Positions 11,971 to 25,228 of a stretch of DNA of 64,000 bases are shown piece after piece. The translations under genes were made by a program, and so were the position numbers. This DNA is from Bugulina stolonifera (taxonomy: Eukaryota > Bryozoa > Gymnolaemata > Cheilostomatida > Bugulidae). Location: the NCBI GenBank assembly GCA_935421135.1, contig OW285187.1:5890001-5954000 (forward strand), read 5' to 3'. The first letter of the stretch is position 1. Each line of letters begins with the position of its first letter. A model generated the notes under the pieces. That model searched no databases, had not been told where the DNA came from, and saw nothing but the letters and a program-made list of their open reading frames with translations.

Positions 11971-14900
11971 ACCCAATGTGAAAACTGGATACCCACGTTT
12001 AGTGTAATTGAAAGCATATGCAACATGGACACTACATTACCTAACATCTACATCTGTTATGTAGAAGGAGTGTATTTTTATATACATCTTTGTTGTAACT
12101 TAATTATAATGTTGTCCTATTGACTGTTACAATAATGATTCTGACTGGTGGGGTGTGGGAGGTACCCAAATAATGATGTTAGAACTGAATCCTAGATACC
12201 TATTATGATGTTACATCAGCATATCAGTTACCCAACAAAATGTCTCAAACATCTCATCATCTTTGTGCACTGTGTACGCTGCTATCCTCTGTTGTGTTTT
12301 TTTTAAATTTATTTTTGTTCCGTCGTCATGTATTCAGCCATTCTATTAAACGGACCACAGAATCTGATGCCTATATGAGCAACAGGAGCTGGGTTCTAAG
12401 TGGAAGAGTTCACCTCTCATGACAGGAGTGTGCGGAACTAGGACCTATGGCCTTAAGGTCGACAAATATTAGCAAGTTGACGACTACACCATCCTGCCAC
12501 TGGCTACTACAGTATTTATGTGGGAACACAACTCCAAACATTATTACTAACAAGTGCCACTATTATTGTTCATTTGAAGTTGGGGTCATGGGATCCTATG
12601 AATGAATACAGACAGCAAGACACACTTAGTGTAATATAATAGTAGCATGATCAAGGACTATAAGCCCATGCCATTATACATCTTCTCACACTTGTTACTC
12701 TACCCTCATGTTACAAACATTTGCTCTTGGCAACAACACTACAGAGCCTAGGCCTACAGACACTAACATACTGGTACCAAGCACAGCAATTGATTATACA
12801 ATCTTGGTGTTATCAATATCAGTCAAGAATTTTCTAATTCTTCATAAGATTGTTGTCTATTTCATACATATAGATGTACAATATCATTGGGATAAAAAGT
12901 AGATGTCTATAGCAGGCATAATCCACAGATACATAATTTTATCTATGGCATGATCACATGCTAAATCAGTCGATGGAAATTGAGTTCATTTGAACAGCAA
13001 GGCCAACAGTCACATGATTGGATGATGATGATGAAAGTTACTCAAAAGTGGGTTTTTCCGCTGGTCTGTCATGTCTCAACTTCCAATCAGTACCATTATT
13101 TAATATTTATATGTTGTCGTATGTTATGCATATGATGTAAAGCATAATTTATTATGTTTCAATAACAAATACAGTGTAATAATATGGTAATATATTAACT
13201 ATTGTTTTTTCACACTATTGGTAAAGTTTCAGTAACGTGACCAGGCACATGTACATAGTTATACACATGCCAAGTGCTCTCCATCTCACTGAATAATGTT
13301 GGTATGGAGAAATACTTCACTATTCTGTTATCGTTTTAAAGAAGTTTGGTTTAATAAACAAACTCAGATGCATGTATAACAGTAATGTATACACCATCTG
13401 ATATTACTTTTTATTCTATTAACATGCTGTAAATGTAGAGTTGGAGCATTGTCTACATAAAATATTTTTTCTAATAAACACTGGCAATGGTCCACCATCG
13501 TGAGGTTCTGCTGCCTAAAAAATTTGTAGTCTGTGACTTTCATCCTCAATGCGATTTTTTTGAAAAAAAACAACATGTTATCACCTTATCTGGTTTGACT
13601 ACATTCAGTTGAGATTCAATGCCAAAAGAAGTTGGTATGATTTTTGGATTTTTATGCTTTATGTGTTATTCACATGCATTTTTGTTTGGCATAGGCATAT
13701 AAACTTAGATTCCAAGTACATACATGTACATGTATGTACATGTACATTCGTTTATAGCCACTAACTTTTTAAATTGTACAATACGATGTCCTAACTTCTA
13801 TGTAGGCCCCCTGTACATGACATTGGGGCAAGGTGCTGGCAAGTTCTATCCAGCCAGCTCATGCCTTGTAATCATATATACTACGTTAGCTAGTGACTTC
13901 AAGAGTTCTTCTAATACCATGAAGACTAGAAAGCCTGTTTCTACTTCCAATTGAAACAGTTGACCAGATTGGTGGTAGTTTGACCAATGAGATATTGCCA
14001 ATGTAAATGGAAATATTGCTGTTCATATCGCTGTATTATGTACAACACATGCACATTTACTCATATTTACTAAATTGGTACTTGTGTTTTGTGCCACATA
14101 TACGTTGCACATGAAAATAAATGTGCGGTGTGTAATAGTGAAATGATTGTATCTCTGTATGGATTCATATTGTAATTATGTAAAACATACATGCTCTACA
14201 TGTATAATTGTTGCAGAATAATTTGTTGCTATCTGAGCACATTGTACAAATGCACTGTGTAATGCTGTATTGTTGTAAATACTTCACTTGTGATCACCAT
14301 TACGCACTAATTTGTTTCACGCCTATGTAACAGGCCCACCATGTTATTTTTTGCAGGTTATAATGATCGTCATACTAAACACATATAGATGGCGAGGGGT
14401 TACCATGACATATTTCTAGCTAGTTACACCCATCAGTACTCCGACTAGGATGAACGTAATACATCTACCAGCAAGCTCAATTGGCCACATGCCATCTGCT
14501 ATCATATGATCAAACTCATGTGATGCCCCAGGATCAGTGAAAACCATTGCACTACCATATAATTTCTCAACATGTTAGGCATAGTTTTCAGTTTTTACAG
14601 ATAAGCAGTTTCACTAGAGAAAGACATAGACAATATTATTTATTTCTATGCTAATATATTCATTTATATTATTCCTTATCCTCTGATATCCCACATTCTG
14701 ACTCATACTAATTAAGTATATTATTGTCTTATGTCGTTAGCTACAACTAATTATACCGCATTATCACCATAGTAAACGGACACACAGCCTCTAATATTCT
14801 ACCTTCTCTTTGACAGCATTCTGTGACACCCACATGTATATGGATGTACCTACTACATGTGCGATCTAATAATACTATAATTCCTTCATATCTTCATCTA

Positions 14901-15371
14901 TACTTCTGAAATATACATGTAAATAATACATGGCATTGTATATCTACATTGTATGTAGGTATTCTACATGTAATAGCATTTGTTGGTCTCTTCTTATCCC
15001 TGCATAATGTACCACTACTTTTACATTGATATATTGTTGCATTCGCCAAAATTAACATCATATTTCGAAGGGCACATTATTCTGATCACATTTTATGTGA
15101 TCAGGTACATTATATGAATACAATTAATCAGCTGCATGTTCAATAACTGGACAGCATATTCACAAATATGTTATATTAATTTATTGACGATTTTACATGT
15201 AGGGATTCAGAACATACAAGTATACAAGTACTACTCTATCATCCAGTGTATAACATATAGGTCTATTTATCATCATAAATTTTGCATTAGTTTCAAAACG
15301 ATTATGAAATGCACAAACATGTACGTGCACTACAACAACAAAATTAGCACCAATTCTTATGGATATGGGAA

Positions 15372-15459
15372 AGCCTGGGTTCCATACTCTCAAACATAGT
15401 GTGGGTAAAGATGTTACTGTTTGACATAACAGGCATTAGGAGAACTTGGAACCCAGGCT
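15372..15459. repeat. Small inverted-repeat element (AGCCTGGGTTCCA ends)
   Basis: AGCCTGGGTTCCA (15372-15384) and TGGAACCCAGGCT (15447-15459) are exact inverted copies enclosing about 62 bp. A further single copy of the same end occurs at about 45147-45160 and a diverged one near 55490. This fits the terminal repeats of a short non-autonomous element; no clear target-site duplication was found. Confidence 0.45.
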
Positions 15460-15955
15460 AGAAATAAAGTAGTATCAGCTGCACCTCCAACACAATATGA
15501 CAACATGTTACATGTGCATATAAAAATCTTTTGTCAGTAGATAATGACCATGCATTTAATGCAGGGATATTTAATTTACTTATCAAAAGTGGTGAAATTT
15601 GTAACAAAGATGAGGGTTGATGTCCAATGTTCACTCACAGCTGGTGGATCTTTGTATACAAAAGATGATATTGATAAGCATGCTATTACACACTGGAATA
15701 TAAATGTAATACACTACAAAGACGATTGACATTACTAGATATTAGATCCTACATTCTATCATTCATAGAGCAATAAAGAGGACAACTGAACAGTAATAAA
15801 GTATAAAGTCGAAATAAAGCAACGCACTCGTATGAGACTTGTACTGGCTTCCTTTGAAGTTGTCCCCACATAAAATTTTAACATAGCTGAAAGAGATTCG
15901 ACTACAGGTCGTCAGAGAAAAACGCACCTGCAGTCTGCAGCAGACAAAGGTTGAT

Positions 15956-18900
15956 CTACATTTGAGCAACATGTTCATGCCCGTAATCCTCGTATAGTAT
16001 CATACAATTGAGATATTCACTGAGTGAGGTAAAAGTGTCCTTGACAAAGTCCTTGGTCGCTGCATTCTCATTACGGTCCATGTTGAAGCTGATGTTTAAA
16101 CCGTTAAATAACATACGCTTCCCTCGAATGTGGATCAATGATTCAGCCAACTCTCGTAAAAACTTCCCGCTCAAACAGTTGGAGCTAAAAATTAAAGAAA
16201 TTAAGCAGATAATGGTAATCCGAAATGAGGAGCATCCAATGTGATTATAGCAAAACAAATTCTCTCCCAAACTACAAATCTGTAAGCGAAACAAAAAACA
16301 CACTGAGCATTCTTACTTTGTACAAATTTTTATCATCTACAGGTTAGAAAACAGACGCTAGCAGAGAGCGTTTCTTGAGATTAAGGAGGCGAGTTAGTCA
16401 GTGATGTATAAGATTGTAGAGGTGAAGGACGCAATGTAGTCAGTGATGGCATGAGATTGTATTGAATATTACAGCAGAATTTACTAAAACCTGGCAATCG
16501 GCATGAAGTAAATAGTATGAGGGTGAATAGGTATGATATGAATGTTATGCCCTGGTATATACAGATAATACTTTATCTATATGCATATGTATGTGTTTAG
16601 AACACATTGTACTAGTGGTATTTCAGCAGTCGAAGGGGCATAATGGCTAGTGCTGGGGTTACGAAGTTTAGATACCATACACCGTGACTGTCGTTGGTAA
16701 TGTTAGGAGGGCAATTCAGTACTACACTAGAGACGCCCACTGTCTTGTTGCCGGCGTGGTGGAGACCCAAATAGATAAATAATGTATAGATCTCCTACGC
16801 TGAGACTAATAAAGAGAGATCAAGAATGGAGTGTTAATTGGTAGAGTGTGGTGTTATACTATACCTGAGATCTAGCCGACTTAGTTGAGCACGAGTACTC
16901 AATAGTTTAACTATCAGCTCCTTAAGTTCTGCCATATCACCTTTGAAATATGAGAGATGACTTGAGTAACTTGATACTAATGTAATCAGTTGATAGTCTA
17001 CATTGTAATTGCTACAACTGAGGATGTGCTCAGATACACTATCTATTGATATGGTATAGCATGATATAATTAGTGCAGACCCAGATAGATAAAACAAGTA
17101 AACTACATGTAACTGTTGATGCCCCATCTTTGAGATTTTTATTGTTGTTATGCAAATACCTATCACAATGTGTGATTACACTAGTAAATATGAATATTCA
17201 CTCAAGATGGTAACTTTCCCAGCGATATCCTTATTGGCTTTAGTATGATAATTTATCAGATCATTATTTACCTAATGTACAAATGAACCCACAATATTCT
17301 AGTCTAGATGTATACTCTAGTGCGTTGTGTATCCAATAGTAACCACATAGTTATATAAACTATACTATATTGCACATGCAGAAATTGAACTTTAGTTTTC
17401 CATGTCAATCTACGTAATATGAAATAATAACTGCAGTGATTGCTAAACATCGACTAGCTAACGATAATGTCATATACAATTTAGTGGAACCAACAGGCAA
17501 ATCCCCTTCTAAATTATCAGTAGCGAAAGGAGAAACTGAATAGCTTACTATAGGAGCCATAACAAAATAGAGCAGAATCTGCAGACAGGCATCTCTTTAA
17601 CTTACCGATTCTATTCTCTGATATGTACAGTTGATGTAATAGAGGTAGATTTCCAATAGCTGCCAGCAGCCGAGTTCTTACTGTAAACAAAATCCAATCG
17701 ATAGAAATAACATAATCCAATGGCAAAGACATTTGACTGAAGCAATACACAAAAGCTTTTGGAGAAAATAAAATGCCGAAGAATAGTGTCTAGTCCCAAT
17801 ATTACGTCTAATTATTATCTCAACAAGTTAATTAATCCCAATACTGTTTGTTAGGTAACAACTGAAATGTACTACAGTAGCATATTGTGTAGCTAAACAC
17901 TTACGGAATTCCTGTGTGAATCCACAGAGTGAAGCAGAGAATGTCCTAAATTGATTGTTCTTCTCTAACATGTCAATGAGAGCATCTTCCACCACCTGAC
18001 CGGTCAGCTGATTGAAGTCGATGACAAATTCTGTGATTTCACTCTCTGTAATAAATACTTACTATAGAACATAATTATTATGTACCATAGCAGTACAAAC
18101 ATGTAGAACCTAAATTATTCTGGGCCAGTAAAATAAAAGAGGAGATCATCATGTGTTGAAATCTCATCCTGTCATCTCAGCAGGCTTGGTTTACACTGCT
18201 AGTCTCGACGTTGTAGGCTAAACATATTAATAATTCAACTTAATATTATTTCTACTGTTTGAATAATACAGATATAGACCCATAGAAAATATTTTACATG
18301 AGTTACTTACCACCAATAGAGCGCAGTAAATAGGCTGTCGACTCGCCATTGGGTAACTTACAGCAGTTCAAATTTAAAGACTTTAAAGCTTTATCTCTCT
18401 TGATATATTCAGCGAATGTACTCGTAGAGGTAGTGTTGGTGAGAGTTGAAAAACTAAGATCCAAAGTTCTGATACCGTTGAATTTTGTGACTGAAATAAA
18501 CATGAGAACATGAATACACCAGACATACATGGAAACAAGGTATACACATTGAAACACCAGACACACATGAAAACAAGGTATACACATTGAAACACCAGAT
18601 ACATATGGAAACAGCAGATACACATTGAAACACCAGATACACATGGAAACCAGGTATACACATTGAAACACCAGATACATATGGAAACAGCAGATACACA
18701 ATGGAAACACCAGATACATATGGATACCACGTAGAAATAATCATCGTAAAGAGTCGTGCAGCTGCCACATAAAAATATTTCAATCATGTGGGGAGAAAGC
18801 CAAGAAATTTTTTCAACTCACATAGTATTAATCATTAGTTTTTACCTTGCATGATTTCAGAAGAGAAGTTGCCAACAAATGGGTGACCAATTCCAATCAT

Positions 18901-21900
18901 AGTCAATTTGTCCATAACCTTATCTTCATATCTACAGGCATGTATATGGAACAATACAAACTTCTAGACGATCAACTGACAGTTACGTGACAAAGAGATG
19001 AAAATAACTGCATAAGTGTCTATTTATACAAGAGGCATGTTAGGGGCTACTTTCAATGTGAGCAAGCAAGCACGTTTTGCCAATTCATGAAATTGAAACC
19101 TGGTTGATATTCCATCTAAACCTTCCTGTCCATCTGTGTAATGCGGGGTTGGATATCATACAAATACGTATTTAGTCTATGTGTAAGATATATATACATG
19201 TAACACAATTATATAAGCATTTTAGTATGCATGTAACATGTCATAAAATATATATTATGTAGTCTACGTGTGTACATAAGTAATAAAAGATGAGTAATAA
19301 AATGCTGCACTTACTTGAGAAGGATTCGCAGCACTTCCATAAACAGTACCATCGGATTAGCAAACTGCGTATCTTCAAAGCAAACCTGTCTAAGTCTATG
19401 CTTTGCAATCATGTCAAGTATTGCAGGTAGAAATATGTTGATATCAAAGTTATCTACAACATAATACATAGTTGAAACATTGATTCGGTAACTTTCTAAG
19501 AGTTGTCTTCCACTGCAATGTATATAATAATAATAATAATGGACACAGGTGAATGGATAGCAGGCAATGAGCATGAATAAGTATTAGAATATTTATTCAT
19601 GCCTAGATAAATAAAGAATATTCATTTAGGCTGAGAAGGAAATAAGGATTTTGTGAGAAAAATACTGTGCTGTATTGATTGTGTTAAGATAGATTTGCAC
19701 TAATGTCTAGTACATATGATCACTCACTTAGCGATGAGAGTTTAAGGCTCTCCAATGAGATCCACCGAGGCATGAGGGTTTCGGCCAGGAAGTGATGAAC
19801 TCTAGAGTTCTGTGTCAAGAGAAAAGAGCTGATGCTGACATGAGTGGCAGCTTTGGCATCTTGGACGGCAGCACATTCCATCACCATGTTCTCATCTAAC
19901 TGATCTTCTAGACGAGAGCCGGTCACAGCGTAGTCGTACAAGTCGTAAGGATTCCAGGCTATGGTCTCCTCTTCAGTTGGCTCATCCTCAACAGTCTCTA
20001 CTCCAGGCAGCTGAATTCACATTAACAAATAAAAAGTACAGCATGGAATCAGGATTTCAAAGCATGTACATGCATATGGCTGAAATGGAGTCCATTAAAA
20101 ATATAATTTATACTTAAACCACTACTGTCTCACCATTCAATATTTGCAAAGAATACTGGTCATCTTATTTCATGAAGATTGATGTGCTGTTTGTCTTTGT
20201 AAACCTAGTGGCAGCCAAGATAAACTCATTTGAATATTGGCTATTATGACCTCCATTCAGCATTGAGACCTGTTAAGTTCCTATGGCTATGCCTGTTCTA
20301 AGTCTATACTTGTAACTTATGTACATAGGTAAGCTACTACCATCAAATAGCCCAGTAATCTTATTGAGCCAACACTAACTGTTATTCTATAAATAACTCG
20401 TGTGCACAGTGATGAATAAGTAAGTTAGGGTCATGCCCACAAAAAACAATGCAATGCATTGCAAGTCCTATGGCTATCTCTGTAGCACAGTTTTATATTA
20501 ACTGCTTGAGAGCTTCCAAAATTCCCAGCATAGGCTGATTGAAGGTGAAATCAGCCAATATTAAAATAGGGTTTTCTTGGCAGCTGCTAGGTTACCAAAG
20601 ACAAACAACACATCAATCTTACTGAAAAAGGATGAACAAGATTATTTGAAAATATTGAATGGTGCGACAGTAGTGGTTTAAATGGTGCAATTCCAAATGC
20701 AAAAATTAATTTTTATAAAACCGTAAACCGAACATCGATATATACATGTACATGTACGAAGCTGCACAGTTTTATGATATGGTGATGCCAACAGAGGAGA
20801 TCGTACCTGAAGTCCAGCTATCAGTGTCAAAATATCTATGGAGTATTTAGGAGGTAGAGAACATCTTTGTGGTTGCCATATTGTGTGCAAGTCTAGAATA
20901 TTGCCATGTTTAACAAAGTGCTCTATTGTATCTCTCATTATACGGTAGTCATGGAGGAAGACAAGGCGTATGCACACTACTGACTGAGTGAGAAGGTCAA
21001 GTACATCTTTAAATAAGGGACTTGTAAGGACTTTGCTCCGGAATATCTGTAAACAGAAATGACTGATGATAATATACATGTACATTGTATGTGATGCATG
21101 TATAATTATGTAACATTATGCTACATTTTATACTATATAGTTAGGTACAAAATGTAGGCTACTATGTAGGCTACTATACAGATACACTTGTATGTACAAA
21201 TGTAGGCTACATGTTGCATACCTAGACGTGTTGATAATTATTTTAATACTGGTACTATTAAAGCTACTAAGAAATAAGTAAGATAAAATAATACAAATCA
21301 GAGATAATGAACACTAATGCTTTTCTACAAGAACACACACTCCTATTGAGAGTTATATTACCCTGATCCATTCAACAATTGAGTAGATAACTCCAAAATA
21401 CTATTTGAAAGCTCATTGCTTTGCACTACATGTACATGTACTTAATATTATTTCTTTTACACATAGATGGACAGTACTCTCAGATGTCAGTTTTCCCTTC
21501 TATTATACAGAAGTGATTGATTTTGACCAAGAACACACAAGTGTATCTATAAATCATCAAAACAATTGTAACTACTATGTACATGTATAACTATTAAATA
21601 TAAAGACAGCACAGATGCTACCAACCCGTAGTGACTTGACAAATGGAGCGCATAGAAGCATATCAGATTTGATCTGTTCCATTTTGACATGAGGACATAT
21701 TTTATCCTTTCCATTACCATCAGTATTCTTGTCAACATTCACCTCTAACACACCTTGAAGGTCAATGGAAAGATAAGTACAAATAGCCTACTTCTCAGAC
21801 CATGTTTTCTGAGGAATACACGGTATTAAGGTAATGTGAGTGAGAAGGCAATTTTCCCAGCAAAATAAACATATTTATTATCATTCCAAATACATTTAGC

Positions 21901-22727
21901 AGCGCCGATAATCTAAGCAGCTACATCATTTAATATGTATGATGACGAACCTCGCTGTAGAAGTATTGTGATTTTATTGGCATCCTCTAACAGCAGATGA
22001 AAATGGTCCTCTAAAAATATACGTCTGAAGTCTCTATCACTTTTAGAAACGACACAAAATAAGTTTTCGCTGGCATCACCGACTCGGAACATTCGACGAT
22101 AATATATAGCAAAATATTTGGCATATTGTGCTAACCAAATGTCTTGATTCTGATCTGAAAACATAGAACACATAATTAACAAAATAAACAAACATGAGTT
22201 GGAAAGATTCATTAGCAGAAGAAAGTTTTTCATCTTTGTACACAAATGAAAAATAATTATATTATGCAGTGGTAGAGACTGACAATTTACGTATTACACC
22301 AAATAAGAAAGAATAGGTGTCATAGAGAGAGAACTTACCATGTGGAATGTTTAGAACTTTTTCAAGTCGTCGCAAATTCAGAGGAGTCAACTTATATCCA
22401 AGATGATTTATCACCGTATATGGTAAACCTGTCAGATTATAACACTAAAGATGTACATATAAATGTATCTTGAACAGTTTTGTACTTTCTGATTCAGTAA
22501 ATTTCTTCTCTTCCTCGAAGCTAAATAAAGCAAATATTTTGCATTGAAAGTCAAACGATAGGTAAGCAACTAAACTATCATGCTATTAGCCCCCTAACAT
22601 AAACATACTAAATAGTAGGCCTATAAGTTTGTGGTACCTACTTACGCTTAATATCTTCAATGTTAAACTTGTTAAAGTTGGTGGCCACAAATTCGGAACA
22701 TATATCTTGAAGGTTGGAAACCACCAT
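15956..22727 (-). CDS. LRRC41: LRRC41/MUF1-like elongin BC-box, leucine-rich repeat protein
   Basis: Thirteen exons on the minus strand: 22727-22646, 22428-22339, 22154-21951, 21753-21626, 21046-20807, 20010-19728, 19495-19315, 18931-18846, 18490-18311, 18045-17905, 17680-17606, 16940-16865 and 16184-15956. All phases match; 664 aa. LRRC41 is a substrate receptor that links elongin B/C-cullin ubiquitin ligases to targets. Seen here: an N-terminal helix DICSEFVATNF, then LPYTVINHL (29-37), a BC-box-like segment, then LRRLEKVL and a DIWLAQYAKYF helix, the order I know from LRRC41. From about residue 330 come irregular RI-type leucine-rich repeats, the last reading LSRLDLSSNCLSG across the junction of exons 12 and 13. 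The human protein is longer (about 800 aa). The start is the first Met after an in-frame TAG; an upstream exon remains possible. The exon 7 acceptor (CTCTTAG) was chosen by phase. Family assignment is from architecture, not alignment. Confidence 0.6.
18505..18722. repeat. 38-nt (2 x 19) minisatellite in LRRC41-like intron
   Basis: Starts of the GAAACACCAG unit fall at 18551, 18589, 18627, 18665 and 18703, an exact 38-bp period. Each 38-mer is two related 19-mers (GAAACACCAGATACACATG and a GAAACAGCAG-type or GAAACCAGG-type partner), a higher-order repeat. It lies wholly in the intron between exons 8 and 9. Long open frames on the minus strand here are by-products of the repeat. Confidence 0.9.
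20118..20677. mobile_element. 560-bp foldback MITE with TTAA target duplication
   Basis: Begins ACCACTACTGTC and ends GACAGTAGTGGT, exact inverted copies, each flanked outside by TTAA (20114-20117 and 20678-20681). The inverted similarity continues inward for about 150 bp per arm (for example CACCATTCAATATTT, GATTGATGTG and TTGTCTTTG blocks occur in both arms in mirror order). A TTAA duplication is typical of piggyBac and Kolobok-type transposons. It has no coding capacity and sits in the intron between exons 5 and 6 of the LRRC41-like gene. Confidence 0.85.
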
Positions 22728-23186
22728 ATTGTAGATTTTCTTATTGGTAGTAGCCTTGAGAAAATATAGCTGATACCAGCCTATGACTCCTGACTGATAC
22801 CGACATATTCCCTACAATTGTATTAGCAAACTTTATCTAATCAGTGACTGTGGTTGAATGCTATATTAAATAATTATATTGTCAGTAAACACGGCTGGGT
22901 GTGGTGATGGTTAAATTTAAGCCAGGTTTTCATCAATAAAATCATATAGGCCTATTATTCATCAGTATCACTCAGTCCCATGCCATGGCATGGATGGGAC
23001 TAGATCCTATGCAAAATTGTTAACCTTTCGCCTTTCTACATACAATTTGAGATAACTTCCATTTCTTTATTACCAGTTGGGACAAATAGGCTGGGGGTGC
23101 TACCGTTTTTGTGGCAAGCTCGACATTGGAGAAGCTATCCAAATTCCTCCACTACTGCACCTGGCCTAGACCTAACAGATGTAATG

Positions 23187-23255
23187 AAAGTAAAGTGCAT
23201 AGCCAAAGTAAAGTGCAAAGCCAAAGTAAAGTGCAAAGCCAAAGTAAAGTGCATG
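23187..23255. repeat. 18-nt tandem repeat
   Basis: Four copies of an AAAGTAAAGTGCAAAGCC-type unit in direct tandem, with the first and last copies slightly diverged. The 18-nt period keeps a frame open, which produces a spurious Ser-Gln-Ser-Lys-Val repeat in translation. Confidence 0.85.
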
Positions 23256-23830
23256 GTTTTGCTGTAGCTAAACCTGGGTATCACTCTGTGTTCAGGTTAA
23301 AATCAAGCCTCTAGACCGTTTCGAGGAGCAAAATAGATGGCCTAAAGTTGTTATAAAATAAGATAGTTGAATGTACTGGTAACCAGTACATTCAACCAAC
23401 TATCTTTACTAAAATACAAAACAAATCCAAAACCAAATACAATAAAAAATTAGAATCCAATATCAATATACATACAATGAATATAGGGCCTACAATTACA
23501 TGCTCAAAATTCACAGAGACTAAAATGTAACAAAACATACAATATGATAAGGCTTTATACTAAAGAGTCAACCCTCGTGCTTCGAGCTGTTCAATAAGAA
23601 AACTAAATCCATTGTTCTATTGATCATTGAGGTTCACATCACTGTGACTGTGTTGTTAGTTAGTAGTAAAAGTAGGCCTAGATGTTGCCACTGGCAAACC
23701 TTGTGATTGTGATATGCAAATATCAATATTGAATATATGACAAATAAAATAACAGTGAAAAAACACATCGCTTTCATATTACTATTGTGCAATTAAATCT
23801 GAAATAACATAATTGGTTGCTATTTACTAG

Positions 23831-25138
23831 TTTTTTTTTTTTTTTTTTTTTTAAAATTTTCCCACTGAGACCGTCAGGAAAAACGGAAGAGATGTGGGAA
23901 CACAATATGGATGTTTTTTTTCTCTTTCTCTCTTTTTCGATAACTTTTATTCCCTTTTATATATAATTTATAATGTTGAATATTTTTTTTTTTATATTTT
24001 TTATATGTGCTTTAGAATAGTATTTATATATTTTTTTATTATTTATCATGTCATACAACAACAAAAAAGAAAAGAAAAAAAAAAAGAACTATTTATCAGC
24101 TCTCAAGACGCATATCACGTATGGTTTTTGGCCAGAAGGAGTAATAAAATTGATTCGTTTTTATGTATGGTGTGTAAGTGTTTTGGCATTGTCTCGTATT
24201 ATACTTATTGAGGTAATTGTAATCGAAAGGTGGTTCAATCCCCTCAGTAATACAACGATGGAACAGTTTTAGTCTGGCCTTTTTTCGCCTTTCAGTTAAG
24301 GATTCTATTTGGGTGTGTTCTCTTATGTTTGTGAAACTTACTTGCCCTTTTATTCTGAAAATAAATCTTAATGCTTGATTTTGTATTTTTTCAAGTTGTT
24401 TTATGTATTTCCTTTGGTGTGGGTCCCATATCTGGGATGCATATTCCAAATGAGGTCGTACTATTGCGAAATATGCTGTTTTTCGAGTCTTGGTGTCTGC
24501 AGTTTTTAAGACTCTTCTTAGTAGACCTAGTTTTTGGGTTGCAGCAGTTACCATTTTGGAAATTTGCGAATCCCATTTCAAGTTATTTTGGAGGCACACA
24601 CCTAGGTAGGAATGAGATGTTACTCGCTCTATTGCTTTGTTGTCAAAAAAATATTGTGATTGATGATCTGAACCAACCTGTAAAAAGAAGCATTTGGAAA
24701 AATTGAATGACATTTGCCATTCAGACGACCATTTCTGGAGAGCTTTCAAATCCTCTTGCAAAATTTGTTTATCTTCACTGGTGTTATATATAATAGCATC
24801 ATCTGCAAATAGTCTGCAGTGTGATTGAATTTGTTGTGGAAGGTCATTTATATAAATTAAAAATAAAAGAGGGCCCAAAACGGAACCCTGTGGAACCCCA
24901 GACACAACCGGTTTCCTAGTCGACTGCGTGTCTTCGATTACCACATATTGTTCTCTACTGTGAAGAAACTCCGCTAGCCATGAATAAATTAGGCTATCAA
25001 AACCAATGCTTCTAATCTTGTACAATAACTTTCTGTGACTGACAGAGTCGAAAGCTTTAGAAAAATCTAAGATAATTAGATCTACTGTTTTACCAGTGTC
25101 ACGCAGGTAGGAAATAGTTAAATTAAATTAGTAACTAG
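23831..25138 (-). mobile_element. 5'-truncated non-LTR retrotransposon (LINE)
   Basis: On the minus strand the element ends in a poly(A) tract (the T run at 23831-23852 on the plus strand), preceded by a 3' UTR and the carboxy-terminal half of a reverse transcriptase. The 5' end is lost near 25110-25138, as usual for aborted target-primed reverse transcription. TTACTAGT occurs at both ends (about 23824-23831 and 25139-25146), a candidate short target-site duplication. The open frame has few lesions, so the copy is fairly young. Confidence 0.8.
24096..25114 (-). pseudogene. LINE reverse transcriptase, C-terminal fragment
   Basis: An open frame entering from the truncated 5' end and stopping at TGA 24098-24096. 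Readable blocks in order: DLIILDFSKAFDSVSHRKLL (RT motif A region), GVPQGSVLGPLLFLIYINDL (motif B), FADDAI (catalytic motif C), then SYLGVCLQNNLKWDSQI and the KIQNQALRFIF region that follows RT in jockey/CR1-type elements. The endonuclease domain and the first RT motifs are missing, so it cannot transpose on its own. It lies intergenic and is of element, not host, origin. Confidence 0.9.
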
Positions 25139-25228
25139 TTACTAGTATCGTCAAAATTTACAAATTTACAAATTAATAAATATTGACCTTGACATTCCCG
25201 TATGAAAATGATAAAATGAAATGTGTAG

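Larger units (their letters stand above)
10948..15955. other. 5-kb gene-free stretch between JUN and LRRC41-like gene
   Basis: It should hold the JUN 3' UTR at its left end. I see no credible exon; open frames are short and of random composition. It contains the stem-loop at 11327, a 32-nt palindrome at 11939, a degenerate tRNA-like head near 12430-12505 (minus strand) and an inverted-repeat element at 15372. Confidence 0.5.

Noticed and set aside
18303..18787. Overlapping minus-strand open frames with Val-Ser-Met-Cys-Ile-Trp-Cys-Phe repeats
   Set aside because: They are translations of the 38-nt minisatellite and of exon 9 read through its intron; the array is intronic in the phase-consistent gene model.
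24371..24706. 111-codon plus-strand open frame
   Set aside because: It lies opposite the LINE reverse transcriptase frame and is its shadow.
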